64,000 nucleotides of DNA from positions 5,561,662 to 5,625,661 of the forward strand of contig OZ037770.1 of the NCBI GenBank assembly GCA_964035545.1, read 5' to 3'. The first letter of the stretch is position 1, and the number at the start of each line of letters is the position of its first letter. Below the pieces are notes generated by a model. It was not told the origin of the DNA and did no database searches. It worked only from the letters and a program-made list of their open reading frames with translations. Position numbers and translations under genes: made by a program. Shown here in pieces: positions 1 through 14,000 of this stretch. Source of the DNA: Bugula neritina. Lineage: Eukaryota > Bryozoa > Gymnolaemata > Cheilostomatida > Bugulidae.

Positions 1-1310
1 GTTGGATTGTGGGACATTTCCAAAATATTTATCTCAGAAAAAAAGAAACTATTCGGAAATTTATATGCTTCTTTTTACTGTTCTCTAAATATTTTCATTG
101 ACTTGCAGGCATGCCATGAAAAGAAATGCTTTTAAAACATATATATAGTTATACAGTGTTTAGCATTTTTAGATAAGATGTTGTTTGAAATTACAAATTT
201 AATCTATCTATTTTAATACATATCTTTATATTTATAATAATTTTTTTGATATATAGAAATATTAGATAGTAGGGTGGCTTAGTTATTTTCATAGTATAGG
301 TGTGTAAGTACGTGAACATGTTAATACAAATGAGCCAGTGCCTTCATAAACGTACAGGCATGTGTTCCAACCCATAATTTGGAGCATTTGGAGTTCAGTA
401 AGACAGAGCCCACTAGTGCAGCTATATAGTCTCCGAGCATGTTATTATTGTTCTAAGAGTTGAAAGGTTAGCAGCTCTAAACAGACTGGTTACAGTCAAC
501 AAAGCAAATAATAATGCGACAGCTGCCAGCTTCAGATTTGCTCAATAACCAAAACCACAAATATGCTTTGAAGTTTTGTTTTTGTGCCATTTATCATTAA
601 CAAAAATTTTTAAAAAAATTTTGAAACTGCTCATATGTGTACTTATGCCAAAATATTAATCTCAGAAAAAATGAAACTTATACTAGTAGTAGTCTTCACT
701 CAAACCTTACATTTCTACTTATTTTATGGGCCTTCTATATATTATGGAGACTGCCCCCAATACCTTTAGGGGGAGACAACTTTAAAATACAAATTCCTCT
801 AGAGGGATGTTTGAAACCCCTCTATAGAGATACAACAACCCCACTTACATAGCTGAGTTGGTGTGGTGGTTCGTGGAACTACCAGCAGCACAAGATGTAG
901 GGTCGCGTAATTGACCCGGAACAATGGATAGCCAATTAGCGTAGTTGATAGTTAGCAGCAATTGTAGTTTCCCGCTGCTAACTCAGTCGAAGCTAGAGTG
1001 TGAAATAGATTAGATGTGTAACTTGTTAGAAATAATGTATCGTGTTTTTATAATGTATAGTTGTGTATAAAATATACTCGTTCACTCGACTTAGCCTGGT
1101 GCAGTTCTATACTAGATAAATAGACTCTCTGGATAGCATATCAACCCTAAATCAGAAAACTATAACATTATTATATATCATTTTACTATTATGTAGTCTT
1201 CTATAGCTTTTAAAAATTATTAAATAATTAAGAACAGCTAAACTTAAGCAGGAGGCTGATCAAGTTGCACTATTTTGTAAACAAATAGATTATATCATGG
1301 ATAAACAAGT
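1..1310. other. Region beyond the SHANK 3' end
   Basis: AT-rich with no coding signal. A stretch near 866-945 (GGTGTGGTGGTTCGTGG ... GGGTCGCGTAATTGACCC) is faintly tRNA/SINE-like, too weak to call. Confidence 0.5.
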
Positions 1311-1316
1311 TTTATT
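1311..1316 (-). terminator. Possible SHANK polyadenylation signal AATAAA
   Basis: On the minus strand AATAAA occurs about 475 nt after the stop, followed by a T/G-rich stretch (TTGTTTATCC, TTTGTTTAC). I chose it as the first clear canonical hexamer I found after the stop. The real 3' end is not proven. Confidence 0.35.
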
Positions 1317-1789
1317 TATATATTAAATGGAAGAGATGAAACTATCTTTCATTCTTGTAGAAAGTCTCAACATGAAAATAGTGTTTATAATCAGTAGAAA
1401 ATATCTCATAACCATTTGAACATAACTTGATGCAAACAAAAATGTATTCCATTCTCAGCTTAGTCCAGCTCGGTTCTGTTGACAGAAATTATGCTGCAGT
1501 TCTAGAGAAGCTTCAACAAAGTACCATAAGCTGTGGTCTAGGGCATAATAATATTATAGTAAGCAGTCTCATCTATCTGCACCCAATTACTAGAATAAGA
1601 TCATATTGGGAAAGCCGGCAAAATAGACTCATTACAATACATAGAGAATATCATATATAAAATGGAATAATACCAACTCCACAGTATAAAAATATAAGCA
1701 GTTAAGTTTTATGCTAAAAATAATATTGCTAATAAGTAAGAATAGTTCAATATATTATATCTTTAAAATTATTATGGGTTTTAATCTCT

Positions 1790-2010
1790 TTAGGCATTGC
1801 TTTCGGCAATCAGTTTTCTAATTTCTTTATCGAGTTTAACCCGGTGCCCTACTTTCTCCACCCCCAGTTCTTTCACATCTGCTTTACTAAGGCTAATCAA
1901 TGTTTCTCCTTCTATGCAGTTTTCAGCAAACACTGCTTTGTATTCTCCGAGTCCAATAGCATCCAGCCACACTCCCACTTCTCCTGTACTCCATAACTCA
2001 ACATTCTTAC
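1790..2010 (-). CDS. SHANK: SHANK coding exon 30, SAM domain and stop
   Basis: Residues 1356-1428 and TAA. VELWSTGEVGVWLDAIGLGE, then LSKADVKELGVEKVGHRVKL, match the SHANK SAM pattern (VELWS-V-WL..., DL-LGV--VGHR). In SHANKs the SAM domain polymerises into sheets that organise the postsynaptic scaffold. Acceptor TATGCTGCAG, phase 1 in. The protein ends three residues after the last helix (IRKLIAESNA). Confidence 0.97.
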
Positions 2011-5000
2011 CTGCAGCATACACAACCAGTACTATAGGACAGAAAAGGTATATCTGGTACACTGACTTCAAGTATGTATGTATAACATACTATATCATGT
2101 GATACGCCAATACACCTTCCTTTTACAGCCTTGTTTGAATTTTATGCTTCTTTCAAAAGAGTTCAACAGACGTTGAAAAATGACACAGTCATGAAGTATC
2201 TTGTGGTAAAAATAGTGCATTCAAAACTGCATCGAAACTTGAACAGGAGACCCTTTTTACCAATCCTGTTTCCTGACACCCTGACAGGAACTTGCAGGTG
2301 CTCACCTGACACCCTGACTGGAAATAACAGGTGCTCACTTGAAACCCTGACATGAACTTGCAGGTGCTCACCTGATATAGAGATTTTATTAGAGCGAGAC
2401 GGGTCTGAGCTGTATCCGGAGGTAGCGACAGACAGTCGGTTGCCATCTTGTGACACGGAGGAAATTGTGTCACTTCCTACACTTGATGTCACACTGTGAT
2501 TGTCCACATCCTGACAAAAAAAAACAGAGTCAATAGGACTCATGTGCTGTCAGTGCATACGACACACCTGTGTATGTTAGCATGTCAGTATTACAATGTA
2601 TACATATAGTACATAATTTATCTTTTATTAAGTATTCCAACATTAATTCTTCTTTTAAAATGTGAGTAATCTAACAGCAAGGCTAGTCCTGTCATTACCT
2701 GAAACCCATTAGAAATACTAAAATAAATCATTTATTAAATAACTTTTTTTCAAAGGACTGTATTTGGTCATTTTACTTAATTTAGTACACACTGGATATC
2801 TTCAAGTTTTGCCTATTTTTCACAATTTAGCTGGTAATGAACATGGTTTTTTTGGCCAAAACTAGTAAAACACCAATAAATACACCTGAAAAATCAAAGT
2901 TATTTTTAATTTTGCTTCATTTCCCATGTTTTCCTCTAATTATTCAGCTAGTTTTGGTTACGGTTTTTTTCGTAACGGTCAGCACATATAGAATATTAAG
3001 TGCATATAACAATGACCTGTGCTTTAATGTTGGAGAATCCCCTCTCTGCCTTTTCTGTTATGCGTAGTTAAAACCAGCACATAAAAATACCATGTGTAGT
3101 AAATTTCAATTGATTTTGAGCAAAATTTAATGTTAAGTCACAAGTTGCTGGTGTGTACCAAATGAAGTAAACCGACTCATTTACACCAGTGTTTATCAAA
3201 TAATTATTGAGTTATAATCTACACTGAAAAGGCATTCGCAGTGTGGGACAAACTGATAGGTGTTAATCCAGTATTCCATCAGCTACTTACATGGTTTTGA
3301 TGGGTAGTATGCAGGCCGTGGTGGGAAGGGTGGCTGTGTGACCCCTCGTTCTTGCTATTAGATGATACTGAGGCTATGGGAGGAGACAGGGCTGCTATCT
3401 GTGGAGGTATCTCAAAGGTTGGAGGCGGTATAAGAATGTCATTAGCTGTGGAACTAAAGTCATGCGGTGGGGGAGGGGGAGGGAACTCCTCAACAGGGGA
3501 GAGGTGATCCTGGGTGGATGTTGGTTGCTGTACTTTACTTGGCTTCTTCATAACTAGTGGAGGAGGCTTCTGGCAAAACAGTCAAAGCATTGCCCTAAAG
3601 GTGATGACAACTCCAAAAATGTTGAATTACTTGGAAGCTTAGACTAGCAGAAGGCAACTGTTACAAGCATAATTCACGGAGATTGCAGATGTAGCATTCA
3701 GGCGAAGCTGGCAAACAGGAAACACTTTTTAGCCTTACCTTCTTAACGTTGTTGTTTGGCTCTTCACCCTTAGCCACCGACAATCTACTCATTATTTTTT
3801 GCAGTTCACTCATGCTATTATCTTCTTCGTCTCCTGCTTCCAAACTTTCATTTGCTTTCAAGCTTTCTGATTGGCTAATCACGGGAGGTGGAGGAAGTAA
3901 TTTTTCTCTGTAAAAATAGTATTTCCGTTGTTTAAATTAAATTAAAAGCAGCAAATATTTTGGAATAAGATAATCTGATGCTTTAAAATAGCAGCAACGT
4001 ATGACTATGATGTGTCATACTGTGTGACTATAATGTGTCACTCTGTGTGACTATAATGTGTCATACTGTGTGACTATAATGTGTCATACTGTGTGACTAT
4101 AATGTGTCATACTGTGTGACTATAATGTGTGATACTGTGTGACTATAATGTGTCACACTGTGTGACTATAATGTGTCATGCTGTGTGACTATAATGTGTC
4201 ATGCTGTCTGACTGCTCTTGAAGCGTGTGACTCACTTGGAATCTGACTTCTTCTTTAAGAACTCAAGCCTCTTCTGCTCAGCAAGTTCTCTGAAATTTTT
4301 GTTGTCTGATTTCCCAGCAGAGTTGATGGTGGGAGAAGTTATCAGCTCTACAAGAGCAAGCAAATGTCACCTTCACTGTCTCTATCATTGTGCATAGTGA
4401 CTCACACAGAGCTATCTAGCCACTTGTAGTTACAGTATCAGTCACTCACTTGTAGCTACAGTATTTATCACTCACTTGTAGTTACAGTATTAGTCACTCA
4501 CTTGTGGTTACAGTATTAGTCACTCACTTGTAGTTACGGTATTAGTCACTCACTTGTAGTTACAGCGTTAGTCACCCACTTGTACTTACAGTATTAGTCA
4601 CTCACTTGTAGTTACAGTATCAGTCACTCACTTTGGTTACAGTATTAGTCACTCACTTGTACTTACAGTATTAGTCACTCACTTTGGTTACAGTATTAGT
4701 CACTCACTTGTAGTTACAGTATTAGTCACTCACTTGTGGTTACAGTATTAGTCACTCACTTGTAGTTACGGTATTAGTCACTCACTTGTAGTTACAGCGT
4801 TAGTCACCCACTTGTACTTACAGTATTAGTCACTTACTTGTAGTTACAGTATCAGTCACTCACTTTGGTTACAGTATTAGTCACTCACTTGTACTTACAG
4901 TATTAGTCACTCACTTGTAGTTACAGTATTAGTCACTCACTTGTAGTTACAGTATTAGTCACACATTTGTAGTGATAGTCATTATTACAATAGTCGCCCT

Positions 5001-8000
5001 GAGTCATAGTACTAGTCGCTCACTCATAGTCACTGTACTGATCACTCAACCAGAGTAACAGTACTAGTCACTCACCCGGAGTCACTGAGCTGCTCTTCTC
5101 ACTCTCAGAGCTGGGTTCTTGTCTCTCTATAAGAGTTCGTCTTCTGGCTACAGCTAGTCTCAGCTGGTCCTCCACACTAGGAGCTGTCAACATAAAAATC
5201 AAGATATTCACTCACTATGACAGCACCTGACATTCTAGTTTGACATTTGTGACATGTAAAAGCAGGTGCTTTACAAAACACAGGAATGGAGCTATATCAA
5301 AAATAATTTTAGATAAAAATGGTGCTGGCAAAAATGGCACAGGCAATAATGGCACTGTTAATAAGGGCACAAATGGGAAAGCAGGAATAAATGGCACGCC
5401 GCTGTTAACTTGTTCTATACCCCAAACTCATACCCTCAACCCTACCCTAAACCCTAATATTGGAAATGTGCCATTTTCACCTACTTTGCCATTTGTGTAA
5501 TTATTACCTACATGTGCCAGTTTTACCGGACACAATTATATATACACGTTGTTTAACTCAATATCTTTCAAAAACATGAGAATGCTTGACTATAAAAGTG
5601 AACAAGTTGAACAGATTGCAAAAGTTATCTTCTCAGAAAATATTTCCTATTGTAACTTTTTATTTGAAAATATTTCAGATTGTTTAAACGTTAGAATGTC
5701 TGACAAGAATTGTGGTAACACATTCAACTCCTACCAGATGTAACTGAAGTGGTTGGTGCAGTAGTGGTAGCAGCTGAACCTTTCCTCACCACAGCGTAAA
5801 CGTCTCCATCTTTAGTTGTGTCGTTGGTCATCTAAATCATACATTGAATATAATGCAAAGTCATGAGTGATGAAACCCACACATACAGCGGGTATATGAA
5901 GAACAGCAGAAGTGGGGTTTGGGGTTTAATCGAAGTAGGACTGAGAAGTTAAAATTACGTCGTATTGAAATGTTCACTAGTGTAGCAACAATTTGGAGTT
6001 GTATATTCAATCAAAGTGAATTCATTTTACACTTGGTTCACTTTTGTTTTAATTAGTTTCCAAAAGCAACCAGATTATAATTATGTAGGCCACAAAGTTG
6101 AAAAAATAGTATCTAAACATTTGTAGCTATAGCCAAAAATTTTTGCAAATATATGTATTTATCTATTCTGCTCTTTGTTGCCTTGCATGTGTTACTTTTA
6201 ATATTTTTTGAAGTTGGGTTATGGCTAGGTGCCATAATTCAATTAATAGCTTGTAATAACCATTATATTCAAATTATTTAAAAATTCTTACTAATTCTTT
6301 TGGGTATATTTTAGTAAATTATTATGATAATGTTTTTTGTGATAACATTTTGTTTCAATTAAACAAATATCAACATTAATGTAATATAGTGATTTACCTA
6401 ATTTTATTTTTATTACATTTATAAACACTCATTGAAGCTATAACTGCAAAAGTGAATAATAAACTATTTATAACTGTAATTTGAATAGTCATCAGAAATC
6501 ACACTAAATCCAAGCCAATATTGAAATCATCTACTTTCAGTCTTATATATGAAGCTAGATTACACTCAGCCTAGGGCCACGCTGTGCGTATTTTCGCATG
6601 CGAACATTCAAACCACAAGTAGCAAAGGTGTCCACTGTATGCGTTGAGAAAACATTCGCACTTGTCGCTCAGCATTCTGAATGCAAGAGCGAATCGTCTC
6701 TGTCGTCGTCACTTGATTAGCTGATAGTTATTTAGCGAGCCCAATTCTTCTATTTTAGTGCTATATTCCAGTAAATTGCGTTTTATTAAAAGCGAGTGCG
6801 ATTTAAAAATGAAAGATTTATTTATCCCGCATCACTGACGCTACAGTGGACACCTTTGCTACCTGTGGGTTCAATTTTCGCATGCGAAAATACGCACAGT
6901 GTGGCCCTAGGCTTAACAGGCAAATTAAGTAGAATACAATAAAATAGTTGCCATAGCAATAGCAATGCTATATAATCAATTTGAGTTTACTGTTGAAGTA
7001 AATGGTAATTAATGGCCACAATATTAGTTTATTGTCATACTGCATTAAATAAAACTCGAGTACTATCAGTATAATATTACTTCCCAGAGATGGCATTAGT
7101 TTTTATTAATAATGCCATTACTATAACCTACTTCCCATCTTTATTGTGAGGTGAAAACAAACTATTTTAATATTTCATTGTTCTGATATGTTGACATATA
7201 TTTATGGATATTTTGATATTTATAAGCCACACTTTTAAGTTAAACTGTACCAACCAAAGACCAAATAAATTATTTACAAAAAAATTAAAACATAACAAAT
7301 TCTCTCTGCTTCATATGCTCATATATCTAACTAGCTACTAGCTGAAGGCTACTGAAATACATGTATGTATGATACAACCTAATTACAAAACCCCTGAAAT
7401 AATACTCAAAGCTGTTATAAATAAAACTGTTGAAGTATAGAAATACTTACATTGTTTGCGGATTTATCTTCTCTTTCAGCCACAGCTCTTTTCAATGCAT
7501 CACTAAATGAGGATGTGTTAGCCGACGTCTGATTGGCTGGTTTATTGCTAGCATTTGATTGGTTCGTTGAGGCTCCAGTTGCAGCAGACTGAATTGTTCC
7601 TAATAAAACATAATATGTTATCAGAATAAATAACTTGTTACTATGTATGACTCATTATTATAACAACTTACTCACACAGCACATTGTACTAAATAGTTTA
7701 TAAAGGATAAAGACGTAGTACTCTTAGGAAATAGGTAAGTCAAAATCCCAGCAAATTTAGAAGATTTAAGAAACAGAGTTTTCAACTTTTAGGTTTATAA
7801 TTGGTGAAAACTTTTCACCAGTGATATGAAAAAATGCATCTGAAATAACTTACAAAAATTAATTTATTTTCAACATATTTTATAGTATCAGCTAAATTTT
7901 CACATCAAGTTTCAGTATAGAAATCCCAACATATTGCAAGAACAGTTTAGAAGCAAGAAAGAGGAAAAGGTTTGACAAATGGGTTATACACAGCACAAAC

Positions 8001-11000
8001 ACACAGGGAGTCGAGTGAAAATATACCTTGCATAGTTAGAATAACCCCCGACTCATGGCTAAATGAGCGGAGTGGAGGAGGGGGAGGTAGCTTGGATCTT
8101 TGCAGAGTTCCACTGTCTACGGTTATTACAGATTCATGACTAGCGGCGGGGATATTTGTCTGCTCGGAAAAAGGGAGGGGGGTTCTGGGAAGGAAATGGT
8201 GGCCTTCAGAGTGCTGATTGGTTGAGGTGATTTGAGCGTGATGCGGGCCTAATGTAAACACATCGGTTAGTAGTGGGAAGTCAAACTAACACTGTCACAA
8301 GTGGGATTAACTCTCAAGATTAGAAATTTACCAAAACAAGGCAACAAAATTTGACACAATATATAAATTCTAACATATTTGACAGTTCATGGGAAGTCTA
8401 CTGGGTGGAAACACACACAGTGAAAAAAACAATAAGTTTGGTGAAATTTTGCTCGACAAGAATAACTAATAGATTAATTTTTACACAAAACTTATCAAAT
8501 TCGAGACTCAATTTCAACTTATATTGAAACTACAGAGTTAACAATATTAAAAATTAAGAGGTTTATACCAACTAACTGCTAGTTGGCGAGAGGAAAACTC
8601 TCACATTTGGTTTGGTACCAGCAAGTGACAGAGTGCAGACTACACAATGACTCACCATTTCTACTGCCAGTTGAGGTGTTAGAGACTTGGGAGACTTTAT
8701 CTTCTTCTGGGGCAGCTGGTGCTGGATAAACAGGGGGTGGAGGAAGGGTGGATAAAATGGGATTTTCATGCTTCTTTTTGGCTATAGCAAGATCTCCGCT
8801 GTACGTACGTGGAATGGAGGAGCCCCTTTGGCTTTCTGCTTCAATAAAACACAGCAAAATACACACCTCAGCAATCTCACTCTAATAACAGGCAACAAAC
8901 CAAATAGAGAACAATTGAATGTTATGTGTTTCCATGACAACGCTATAAAAACACAACATAGAAAGTGCGGGTTGGAGTTGTCTTACACAACAGCCTTACT
9001 CCAATAGTCTTATGTGGTAATGAGTTGAAGGCATATTACACCCACCCCATATATACAATAATATTATAGAGAGCATTAGGCTATGCTAAGAATGAGTCAC
9101 ACATATATGAGTCAACATTTGCAGTTATTCTTTCATTATTCCTTTTCCCCTACAAGCTCTGTAAAGGTATGAAAGTAGCAGAAAACAAGCAGCTAAGAGT
9201 TTAGTTTAATCTGTATATTTGTCTCCACATGCAGATCTGAGGTATGAAATGCTCTGGCAGCAGCATAGAGAGGGTGGCATGCAACATGTAAAGCTAAAGC
9301 TAAGCCCAAGACAGCAGTACAATGACCAGAGTCAGCGACCTTTACCCTCTAGAGAGTGGCCGATGCTCATCTCATACATAGTGATTGGTTTCACTTCCGT
9401 ATCTCGATCTAAGGCGGCTAAATTTGGCTGACTTAAACTCAACGGTTTATTGTCAGCATTTAATTTGGAATTTGTCTTTCCTTTATTCCAAAATTTCTTT
9501 ACTCTACTTTTAGCTGCAAGCATATTAGTAACATATGCTTCAGTTTTAGTGGCTAAATAATATGACATAAGCACAACACAGTGACTGCAAAGTATAGTTA
9601 AACTCTTCAAAACAAGCACTTTGAGTGAATATAGACCACACACAGTGCTGCAACAGTACTTCAAATAACTACTTTAAAAATTAACGATTAAGCTGAAAAG
9701 CCATCACAGTAACTACATGCATTTGTGACAAACAGATGTGACTGACGGGACAGTTTCCTGGGCAGGAAGTCACAATGCAGGTTTCATGCCATGCTTACTG
9801 AGTTTAGAGTTGAGCTGCTAACACTACTACCCAGGATAATATTTCTGGAATCAGCTGTATTCCAGCTCTTCTATTTACATTAGTTAGTGTACTATTAAAT
9901 GACTTTTTTCAATAAAGTTTCCACTTTGAGAGGCTTTTAACAAAAACAGGAAAGATAACTTCCATCTATGCTATACAAAGGCAGTGAGGTGTCAATTTAC
10001 TCTGTTAAAACCATCATTATATTGTATTATTTGTGTAGTTTGTGCTGTACACTCTGTACTATAAATACTATGAATACAGTCTCTCTCAAAAACTATTCTG
10101 GAGCGTCTTATATAGTCTAAAGAGAAACAAGTAAATTAGGAGTTATCATCTCGTAAACTCTGAAGAAAGTTTTGTTGTTTTTCCACTAAATATTGACAGC
10201 TAAATGGTAATGAAACTGAACTTCCTAGAATGTAGACTAACCTTTACCTGTTAAAAATGTGCAACAAATAAATAAATAAAATGTCAAGAGACATGGCAGG
10301 AATTAGTGTGCATTTACCTGGTTTCCTGGACTCACTCTTTGAGAGGGAAGGTGGACTGGCCGAGTGTGTAGATGACTGAGTAAAAGGGGGCGGAGCTATG
10401 AACATGTCATCCAACTCCTAGGCATAAGAAAATTAGTTCATGAACAGACAACTCCGAACTGTGCATTTAGAAATTGACACAATTACCTTGTTGTAAATTA
10501 ATTTATTGGTTGACAAACTTTTTTTAATGTTGATGCTTTAAAATGAAACATCAACAGTTTACCTAAAATATATGCAAAATTAGATAAGCGTGGTTACATT
10601 TAGCATTTTTCTACTCAAAAAATGAGGTGAGAGTTTTGACTGTCTACGTTGGATTTATCAGTGGCCATCTATACAATCCCAAAATTCATTTCACAATATC
10701 TTGCTACGTTTCAATTCGTCATCTAAATATAAACAATCAGTTTACTATACTGTAGCTAAGTTCCAGCAGAAGGTTGGTTAAATTTACCTGTATGCTATAT
10801 TTACCTGTCAGCTATATTTACCTGTAAGCTATATTTACCTGTAAGCTATATTTACCTGTATGCTGTTGAAGTGGGAGGAGCTAGGCCGCTGCCGAATAGA
10901 AGCAGTTTTCTGGTCCCTGAAGGTCACTCCAGTCGGTATCACTGCTCCAGAGCTAGAGGAACGACTATCTGAGTCATAGTTGGCTAGTGTAGCATCCAGT

Positions 11001-14000
11001 TGATCTGTATATATATACAGGTTAGTTTATATGTCGCATGTCACTAGATGTCACTATCTGTCACATGTCACTTATCTGTCACATCTCACCATCTGTCACA
11101 TGCATGTCACTAGACTTTACTATCTGTCACATGTCACTATGTGTCACTACCTGCTGTATGTCACTAGATGTCACTATCTGTCACATGTCACTTATCTGTC
11201 ACATCTCACCATCTGTCACATGCATGTCACTAGACTTTATTATCTGTCACATGTCACTATGTGTCACTATCTGCTGTATGTCACTAGATGTCACTATCTG
11301 TCACATGTCACTTATCTGTCACATCTAACCATATGTCACTATGTCCCTTCATGTCACTATCTGTCACATGTCACAATGTGTTACCCCGCAATACATACGT
11401 CACCTCACATGTCACAGTACAGGCCACATGTCACTACATTTCACCTCACATGTCACAGTACAGGCCACATGTCACTACATGTCACCTCACATGTCACAGT
11501 GCAGGCCACATGTCACTACATGTCACCTCACATGTCACAGTACAGGCCACATGTCACTACATGTCACCTCACACTATACGCCCTTAACAGTCACATCGCA
11601 ATATATTTCTAAATACTTGTTGTTTGCCGTCATAATTATTTCCAAATAAATACTCTAAAATTTTTAGCAGAAATGATCACCATTTTTTATATATTAACCA
11701 AACAATATTCTCAATACATACTACTACTATATAGTAATTATTGAAAAGTCAAGATAACACTTCTGAGTGTAAGACTCAAGTTTTCAGCTGGGCCAACTAA
11801 CAAATATATAAACAAGCACAAAATATTTAAAAATGCCATCATTTCTTTACTTGCTACTCAAATATGAAGCCTAAACCACACTATCTATGCATGCAAAGGT
11901 AGGGCATAGAGCTATCTGTAATTGAAATGGATGGCCTTCACTAACTTGCAGTTTCATTCAGTACACATACACAACACAACACATAGGTGTTATACAACTA
12001 TTGGTATATGTAGCAAGATGATAGTATGTGTATTTCCCAATATAGCTACATTTGCTATATATTTGCATGCAATAAAAGTAGAAGTATAAAATAACTATGC
12101 TATTGTGACCAGGCAAGGACTCAGCTGGCAAGTGGAATAAAAAAAGAGTTGGTTTGGAGTTATTTACACATACATATTTTATAGTTGTGTTTTAGGTCAA
12201 TGGGTTAAAGAAGGTGGTTTATAGAAGGTTGATTAAACAGAAAGGTTAGCCAAGGTAGTAAGTAGGCTATAGAAGGTGGGATAGAGAAGGTGAGATAGAA
12301 AAGGTGAGATATAGAAGGTGGGATAGAGAAGGTGGGATATAGAAGGTGGGATATAAAAGGTGGGATATAAAAGGTGAGGTAGAGAAGGTGAGATAGAGAA
12401 GGTGAGATAGAGAAGTTGGGATAGAGAAGGTGGGATATAGAAGGTGAGATAGAGAAGGTGGGATAGAGAAGGTGGGATAGAGAAGGTGAGATAGAGAAGG
12501 TGGGATAGAGAAGGTGGGATAGAGAAGGTGGGATAGAGAAGGTGGGATAGAGAAGGTGAGATATAGAAGGTGAGATATAGAAGTTGGGATAGAGAAGGTG
12601 GGATATAGAAGGTAGGATAAAAAAGGTGAGATAGAGAAGGTGGGATAGAGAAGGTGAGATAGAGAAGGTGGGATAGAGAAGGTGGGATAGAGAAAGTGAA
12701 ATATAGAAGGTAGGATAGAGAGAAGAGAAGGTGAGATAGAGAAGGTGAGATATAGAAGGTGAGATATAGAAGTTGGGATAGAGAAGGTGGGATATAGAAG
12801 GTAGGATAAAAAAGGTGAGATAGAGAAGGTGGGATAGAGAAGGTGAGATAGAGAAGGTGGGATAGAGAAGGTGGGATAGAGAGGGTGGGATAGAGAAGGT
12901 GGGATAGAGAAGGTGGGATAGAGAGAAGAGAAGGTGGGGTTAGTGGGTTTCACATGCACAACACGCAGACGCGTATACTGCTTACCGCTGATGCAGTGGA
13001 CATCTAGTTGAAAGCAAAGCATTATTATTTGAGTGAGGCAAAAAATTAACATGGCTGAAAATTATGGAAGCTTCAAATTAAACTTGCTTGATGAATTATA
13101 GATTAATAAGCCACTCCGTAATAATATAACCACACCCTGTGAGCTATGGAAATGGCAAAGCAGGGAATAAGGTAGTTGCAATATAGTTTCTCAGTAGAAA
13201 ATGTTAGCTGAAACTCTAGTCATTACTATGTGTCCGGAAAACTGCAAAAATGGCCTCTATTAAGCATGGTTCTATAAAATATACACACAGTTTCTTTCAG
13301 CTGTTGCAAAGCTACATACTGGGTGTGAACTCAACTAAGAGTTAGGACCTCAACTAAAGGTCATGAACTCAACTAAAGGTCATGAACTCAACTAAAGGTC
13401 ATGAACTCAACTATAGGGAATGAACTCAACTGGAGGTAATGAAGTCAACTAAAGGTCAAGGACTCAACTAAAGTTCATGAACTTAGTAAATTTGGTAAAG
13501 TTTCCCCGACTCACCAATTGCCAATTTCTCTTCTTCCGACGGCTGCCCGTTTGATGAGCCGACAATATTTCGTCTCCCCAGCACCTCCGATGAACTGCCT
13601 TTACCTACAAACATGGTCCACTTTCTACACCAAAGGCAAATATTTAAATCCACCATCGTGGTATTAATAGTACAGTCGATCAGCATGGATCTGTCTTTGT
13701 TGCTTGTTTGGCTGAAACATTAATCTAATTAAAACTTGAAGATGGTCTATTAAAATAACTCTGGTGTATTCTAGTTAGTATTCTGAAATCTTAGGAATTG
13801 ATGATTAAAATGAATGACTGTTTAATTGATAGCAGACAGAACTGGACTTTTCAGCCAGCAGCCAGTTAATTACATTAGACAACTCCCTAAGTAGTTGTGA
13901 CTAGACATGGGATTAGCCTGTGTAACCTACCATCATCCACTCTCTCCGGTTTGCGGTGGGGTAATGTAAGAGCTCCGTTGATGGAGCCATTGGCTGCCGA

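Noticed and set aside
11031..11649. Long open frames rich in His/Ser/Cys on the plus strand
   Set aside because: They are frames through the ATGTCAC minisatellite; the peptide is periodic and several frames are open at once.
12267..13052. 261-residue Ser/Pro/Leu/Tyr-rich open frame on the minus strand
   Set aside because: It is a translation of the 15-bp minisatellite between exons 17 and 18; the 15-bp period keeps the frame open. Only 18 nt of it look exonic.
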